From: Raffaelea ambrosiae
Lineage: Eukaryota; Ascomycota; Sordariomycetes; Ophiostomatales; Ophiostomataceae
DNA length: 64,000 nucleotides
NCBI GenBank assembly: GCA_002778195.1
Contig: PCDI01000005.1
Location: 2,663,632 to 2,727,631, forward strand
Reading direction: 5' to 3'
The notes under the pieces are model-generated. The model was given only the letters and a program-made list of their open reading frames with translations, was not told the origin of the DNA and searched no databases. The position numbers were made by a program, and so were the translations under genes. Positions 60,661 through 64,000 of the stretch are shown piece after piece (position 1 is the stretch's first letter; every line of letters starts with the position of its first letter).

Positions 60661-62250
60661 CTAGATCCGGTAGAGCATCTTGTCCTTGCGTGGCCGGCAC
60701 TTGCTCACTTTGCGCATCTCCTCTTCGTAGACACGGACAGCCTTCGGGAAGTAGTCTGTCCGGGCATTCTTGCCGCGGGAGACGGTGTGCAGCTTGAGGT
60801 GAGACCGCCAGTTGTCCTTGCGGTTGAAGTTGCGGCCGCAGAACTCGCAGGGGAAGGCGTCCTTGTTCTCGTGGTGACTGGGTTGGTGTTTTGTTAGTAT
60901 AGGACACACAAACATGGTATAACTATAACAATCACGCTGCGGCTCCGTGGAGAGGAAGAAGTGTGCTCACGTCATGACATGGCGCTTCAGGTGCTCCGAG
61001 CGCTTGAAAGGATGGGCCTGGCAGCCGTTGAAGAGGCACTTGAAGGCGCCCGAGGCCACCTTGGACACCTGGATGCCGTTGCGGACGACAATCTGGCCCA
61101 CCTCCGAGCCGTTGCCATAGGGGTCGACGCTGTAGCGAGGCTGGCTGTGGTGGTGCTGGCCGCCGTACTGCTGGCCCACGACCATGTGGCGCTGCAGAGC
61201 GGCCGTCTTGAGCTGGGCGCCGTCCAGGAACTGGCGACGGCGGGCGGCCGAGTTGGGGCTCAGAGGCGCGGACGCGACAGCACCGGCGGTGGCCATGGAG
61301 TAGCGGCGGTCCAGGTCGTCGGGCGAGCCGTAGATGCTGCTGCTGCTGGACTGGGACTTGAGCGTCACCGACGGCGGCGGCAGCGGCAGGCTGGGGCGGT
61401 CCTCAAACATGTTGGCAATGGGGCTGTCCTGGCGCACGGGGGCGCTCTGCCAGTAGAACTCGGACGGCGAGATCTCGCCGCAGTCGTTGTGCATCGTCGG
61501 GTGCGTCGGCGGCGGCGTCGGGAACATGTTGTACGGCGGCGAGGCCTGGGGGTGGTGGCGCGGCTGGCTGCTGCTGGCGGACGGCTGCTGCTGATGCTGA
61601 TGCGGGTGCTGGGTGTGGCGCTGGGACTCCGAGAAGGGGTAGCCGCCGTCGGAGCAGAGGCTGTTCTGCTGGGGATGCTGATGCTGCTGGTGCTGGTGCT
61701 GGTGCGGGTGCGGCTGGTGCTGCGAGGACTGGGCGGACGAGGCGACCGAGGACAGGGGCGAGAGCGTGGCCGGGTAGGACGAGGAGAGCATGTGGGCCGG
61801 GCTGGTCGGGCTGGTGACCACGGAGTTGTGGTTGCTGCTGCTGATGCTGCTCTGGCGGTCGGGCGTGGCCGGGGCCTGCGAGAAGCTCGACGACGTGGTG
61901 TAGTAGCCCGTGTTGCCCATGTCGGCGCCCGTGCTGGCCGCCTGCATGGTGGCGGCCATGGACGACGGCGCGGCCATGCTGCCAAAGAAGTTGGGCACGG
62001 CGGCCGAGGGCGGTGGTGTCAGGCCCAGCGTCACGCTCGAGAACGAGCCAGCGCCGACCGCGGCGGCCGTGGCAGGGTCGAACTCGCACGATCCCACAGA
62101 GTCCATCCGCTGGCTGGCTGGTGATGACCGGCCCGACACGGGTGTGAAGGGGCCGTAGTTTGCTGACGAGGTGGAGCCAGACGAGGCAGACGAGAAGCTG
62201 TCGTGATGGCTGGTAGCAGAGTACTGCGGCTGCTGCTGGTAGTATTCCAT
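60661..62250 (-). CDS. C2H2 zinc-finger transcription factor, BrlA/FlbC-like type
   Basis: Exon 1 is 62250-60971 and exon 2 is 60877-60661 (93-bp GTGAGC...ACCCAG intron), giving about 498 residues. The first 400 are disordered and rich in Ser, Gln, His, Pro and Ala, with Gln/His runs near 200-225. Two zinc fingers lie at the C-terminus. Finger 1 has Cys405, Cys410, His424 and His428, one residue longer than canonical, and the intron falls within it, so its last His is in exon 2. Finger 2 (Cys437, Cys440, His453, His457) is canonical with NFNRKDNWRSHLKLH. A basic tail ending KDKMLYRI follows. Paired C-terminal fingers of this kind are typical of ascomycete conidiation regulators; the exact orthologue is inferred, not shown. 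The reading frame stays open 170 codons upstream of the chosen ATG, but that part looks like leader. Confidence 0.85.
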
Positions 62251-63727
62251 CTTGGAAAAGAAAGAAAAAATGTGAGTATATATATATATATGCAAATGCA
62301 GTTGGGCCAGTCGAGAGAAGACAAAAAAAAAAGAAAAAGGAATGCAGCAGCAGCAGCTGTAGTAGAAGTGTAAATGAGAAAGAAGTGACCCAAGGGAAAT
62401 GAGGCTTCGTTCCTGCTCTGTCCGAGGAATGACGGAGACGAGTGAGGAATGCCGCTGCAATATATGAAAACAGACGCAAATGTAAATGAGTCTGGTGGAT
62501 GCACTAGGGAGAGGGGACAAGAAATGCTGTTGAATAGCTGGAGTGGATGAAGAATGATGATGATGCCTCTTCACGGTCGAGAAAGAATGGAAAGGGGAGG
62601 AGGGAGGAGGACATAAATATACCAAAGACGGGAGCCAAGGGCAGGATGTATAGCTAACACGCGAGTTGGAGATGATATGGCCGATGGGGTTCGCGGGTGG
62701 TCCTTGCCTTGTTTCTGCTGTTTTGGGAGGAAAACCTCGATCTCTGGACGGGGGAACCACAGGGGGGGGGGTGTCTGGTTACTCTATTTTTTGTTTTTGT
62801 TTTTCTGTTTTCCACACCCCTTCAACGCCAGAATAGAGAGGGTTTGCCAGAAGCGCGCACATAAAAGAGAGGGCGTGCGCATGAGGAAGAGAGCCAGAGA
62901 CAAGAGGGACCAGCAAAAGAGACAAGAGGGTCCCGAAGTATGTCTTTTGTAGGTACCCAGGCATGTATCCAGGCCTGGAGCCGTCGAGTCCACGGTACGC
63001 AGATTGCCGCAGCAGGCCGTTTAGAATCGCAGGTACACACTAACATCCTTGGCCACTGATGTATTACACAATACCGTGGGTCGAGTACATGCGAGACAGT
63101 GGTCGTCGACTTTGGAGGAGGGGGAGAAGGGGGCAGCCAACACCAAAGACACAGCAAGTACTTCACCGTGTATACGCATTGTAGTCTCGTTACTAAGTGG
63201 AGGAGGGGGGGGGTGCAGGCAAAGAGAGAAGCACTTGCAGGGATGAAGCCGGGTGTAGGATTGTCATGGGAGGTGTGAGTGGAGAATGGAAGGGGGGGGG
63301 GGGGTGCAGACAGCTTAAAAAAAGAAAAAAAAAGAAAAAAAAGAAAAAAAAGCAAATGGATCACCGATAAAACAACAGATAAATTTGCCCGCTTCCTAAC
63401 TCGAAATGAACAGAGACGTCCTCTCAATCGACCAGGTCGGACGGGCCGTTGGCATTCACACACACAAAAAAGAAACAATTGTGCAAGGAGAGCCTGCAGG
63501 CATTGGGAAGAGAGCGAGAGCGGGAGCAATTGGGAGCACTGTTGATTCACCCGTTGCGTACAAGCAGCAGAGTCGGGTCCCTTCGCAGTGTCTGCCATGC
63601 ATGCATGATTCACAGACAACAGGACTGGAAAGAACGTATTAGTGGGCGAGGCGACGAAAACGGACTGGAGGCTAACCATGTGCGAAGCAGCAAAAGAACT
63701 TATGAACTCATAGCGAAACGCAATTCT

Positions 63728-63755
63728 CAAGAGAGAGAGAGAGAGAGAGAGAGAT
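63728..63755 (+). repeat. (GA)n microsatellite
   Basis: About 13 GA dinucleotides in the upstream region of the C2H2 gene. Confidence 0.9.
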
Positions 63756-63944
63756 AGCACTAAAAGCGAAACAAACAAGCACGAGAGAAAGAGAGAAAGA
63801 CAGAAAGACACTGGCACAGAGATAGGACCACCCCAAAAGAGTGCTGCCAAACACGCCCTTCTTTTCGAGTTTCTCTTCCGTTCCGTATTCCGGTTTCTCG
63901 TTTGTTTCCTGTCCATTTCCCAGTTCCTTTCCCGTGCTTTCCTG

Positions 63945-64000
63945 GTGTCGCTCAGTGTCATTCAGTGTCTTCCAGTGTCGTTCAGTGTCTTCAGTGTCGT
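63945..64000 (+). repeat. CAGTGTCGTT-type tandem repeat running off the window
   Basis: About six copies of a roughly 10-bp unit (TCAGTGTCNT with small length changes) reach the last base, so the array continues beyond this window and its full length is unknown. Confidence 0.8.

Larger units (their letters stand above)
62251..64000. other. Upstream region of the C2H2 regulator
   Basis: On the coding (minus) strand, a pyrimidine tract ending TTTTCCAAG directly precedes the start codon and looks like an intron acceptor, so the leader is probably spliced. Other content is a TA repeat at 62276-62292, a G run at 63291-63304, A-rich DNA at 63316-63355 and a GA microsatellite at 63728-63755. The window ends in a CAGTGTC array. 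No other gene was recognised. Confidence 0.55.

Noticed and set aside
60961..62124. Open frame of about 387 codons antisense to the C2H2 factor
   Set aside because: Arg/Ala/Val/Gly-rich shadow of a biased coding strand, with no domain.
62251..62760. N-terminal extension of the C2H2 protein to an ATG at 62760
   Set aside because: In frame and open, but the sequence is low-complexity (poly-His, Cys/Phe runs, Ile-Tyr repeats from a TA tract) and a likely intron acceptor sits right at the downstream ATG.
1..64000. tRNA, rRNA and snRNA genes
   Set aside because: No clear A-box/B-box pair, GGTTCRA-type motif in a cloverleaf context, or conserved snRNA core was found by eye. A covariance-model search would be decisive.
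1..64000. CRISPR-like arrays, transposons or a biosynthetic cluster
   Set aside because: All direct repeats are contiguous or 9-13 bp minisatellites without spacers. No transposase, reverse transcriptase, long terminal repeat, polyketide synthase or peptide synthetase motif is present.

Overview
The window is nuclear DNA of a filamentous ascomycete, most likely a Sordariomycete. The evidence is short GT-AG introns (74-93 bp where they lie inside coding sequence), one with a perfect TACTAAC branch site, strongly GC-ending codons, near-consensus start contexts, and proteins of recognisable fungal types (a Zn2Cys6 regulator, an Mch1-type transporter, a yeast-type adenine deaminase). The species cannot be named from the sequence. 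Two runs of N (17376-17395 and 46471-46500) are assembly gaps beside homopolymers.

Eight protein-coding genes can be supported. In order they are: glutamate decarboxylase (5142-7182, +, seven exons); a membrane-anchored hormone-sensitive-lipase-type alpha/beta hydrolase (8634-11339, +); adenine deaminase (11834-13053, -); a Gln/His-rich Zn2Cys6 transcription factor (31327-34680, +); histidyl-tRNA synthetase with apparent mitochondrial and cytosolic starts (35442-37308, -); an Mch1-like major facilitator transporter (38366-40555, +); an F-box-like/leucine-rich-repeat protein (43538-46367, -); and a C2H2 zinc-finger transcription factor of the conidiation-regulator type (60661-62250, -).

These genes do not form a pathway cluster. 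Most are housekeeping or metabolic genes: GABA shunt, purine salvage, His-tRNA charging, vacuolar-type transport and lipid/ester hydrolysis. Two regulators sit among them. The hydrolase/deaminase, regulator/HARS and transporter/LRR pairs are convergent. HARS and the transporter are divergent and share about 1.06 kb of upstream DNA. No secondary-metabolite cluster, transposon, CRISPR-like array, tRNA or rRNA gene was recognised by eye.

Half of the window is two gene deserts, 13054-31326 (18.3 kb) and 46368-60660 (14.3 kb). They hold microsatellites, homopurine/homopyrimidine tracts, 9-12 bp minisatellites and two recurring octamers (ACTATGTA and TACTCGTA). These could be long leaders, non-coding transcripts or regulatory DNA for the flanking regulators. 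No undescribed defence or biosynthetic system could be supported. The most interesting leads are the octamers, the deserts next to regulators, an intron acceptor abutting the C2H2 start codon, and a perfect 15-bp inverted repeat at 49136-49224.
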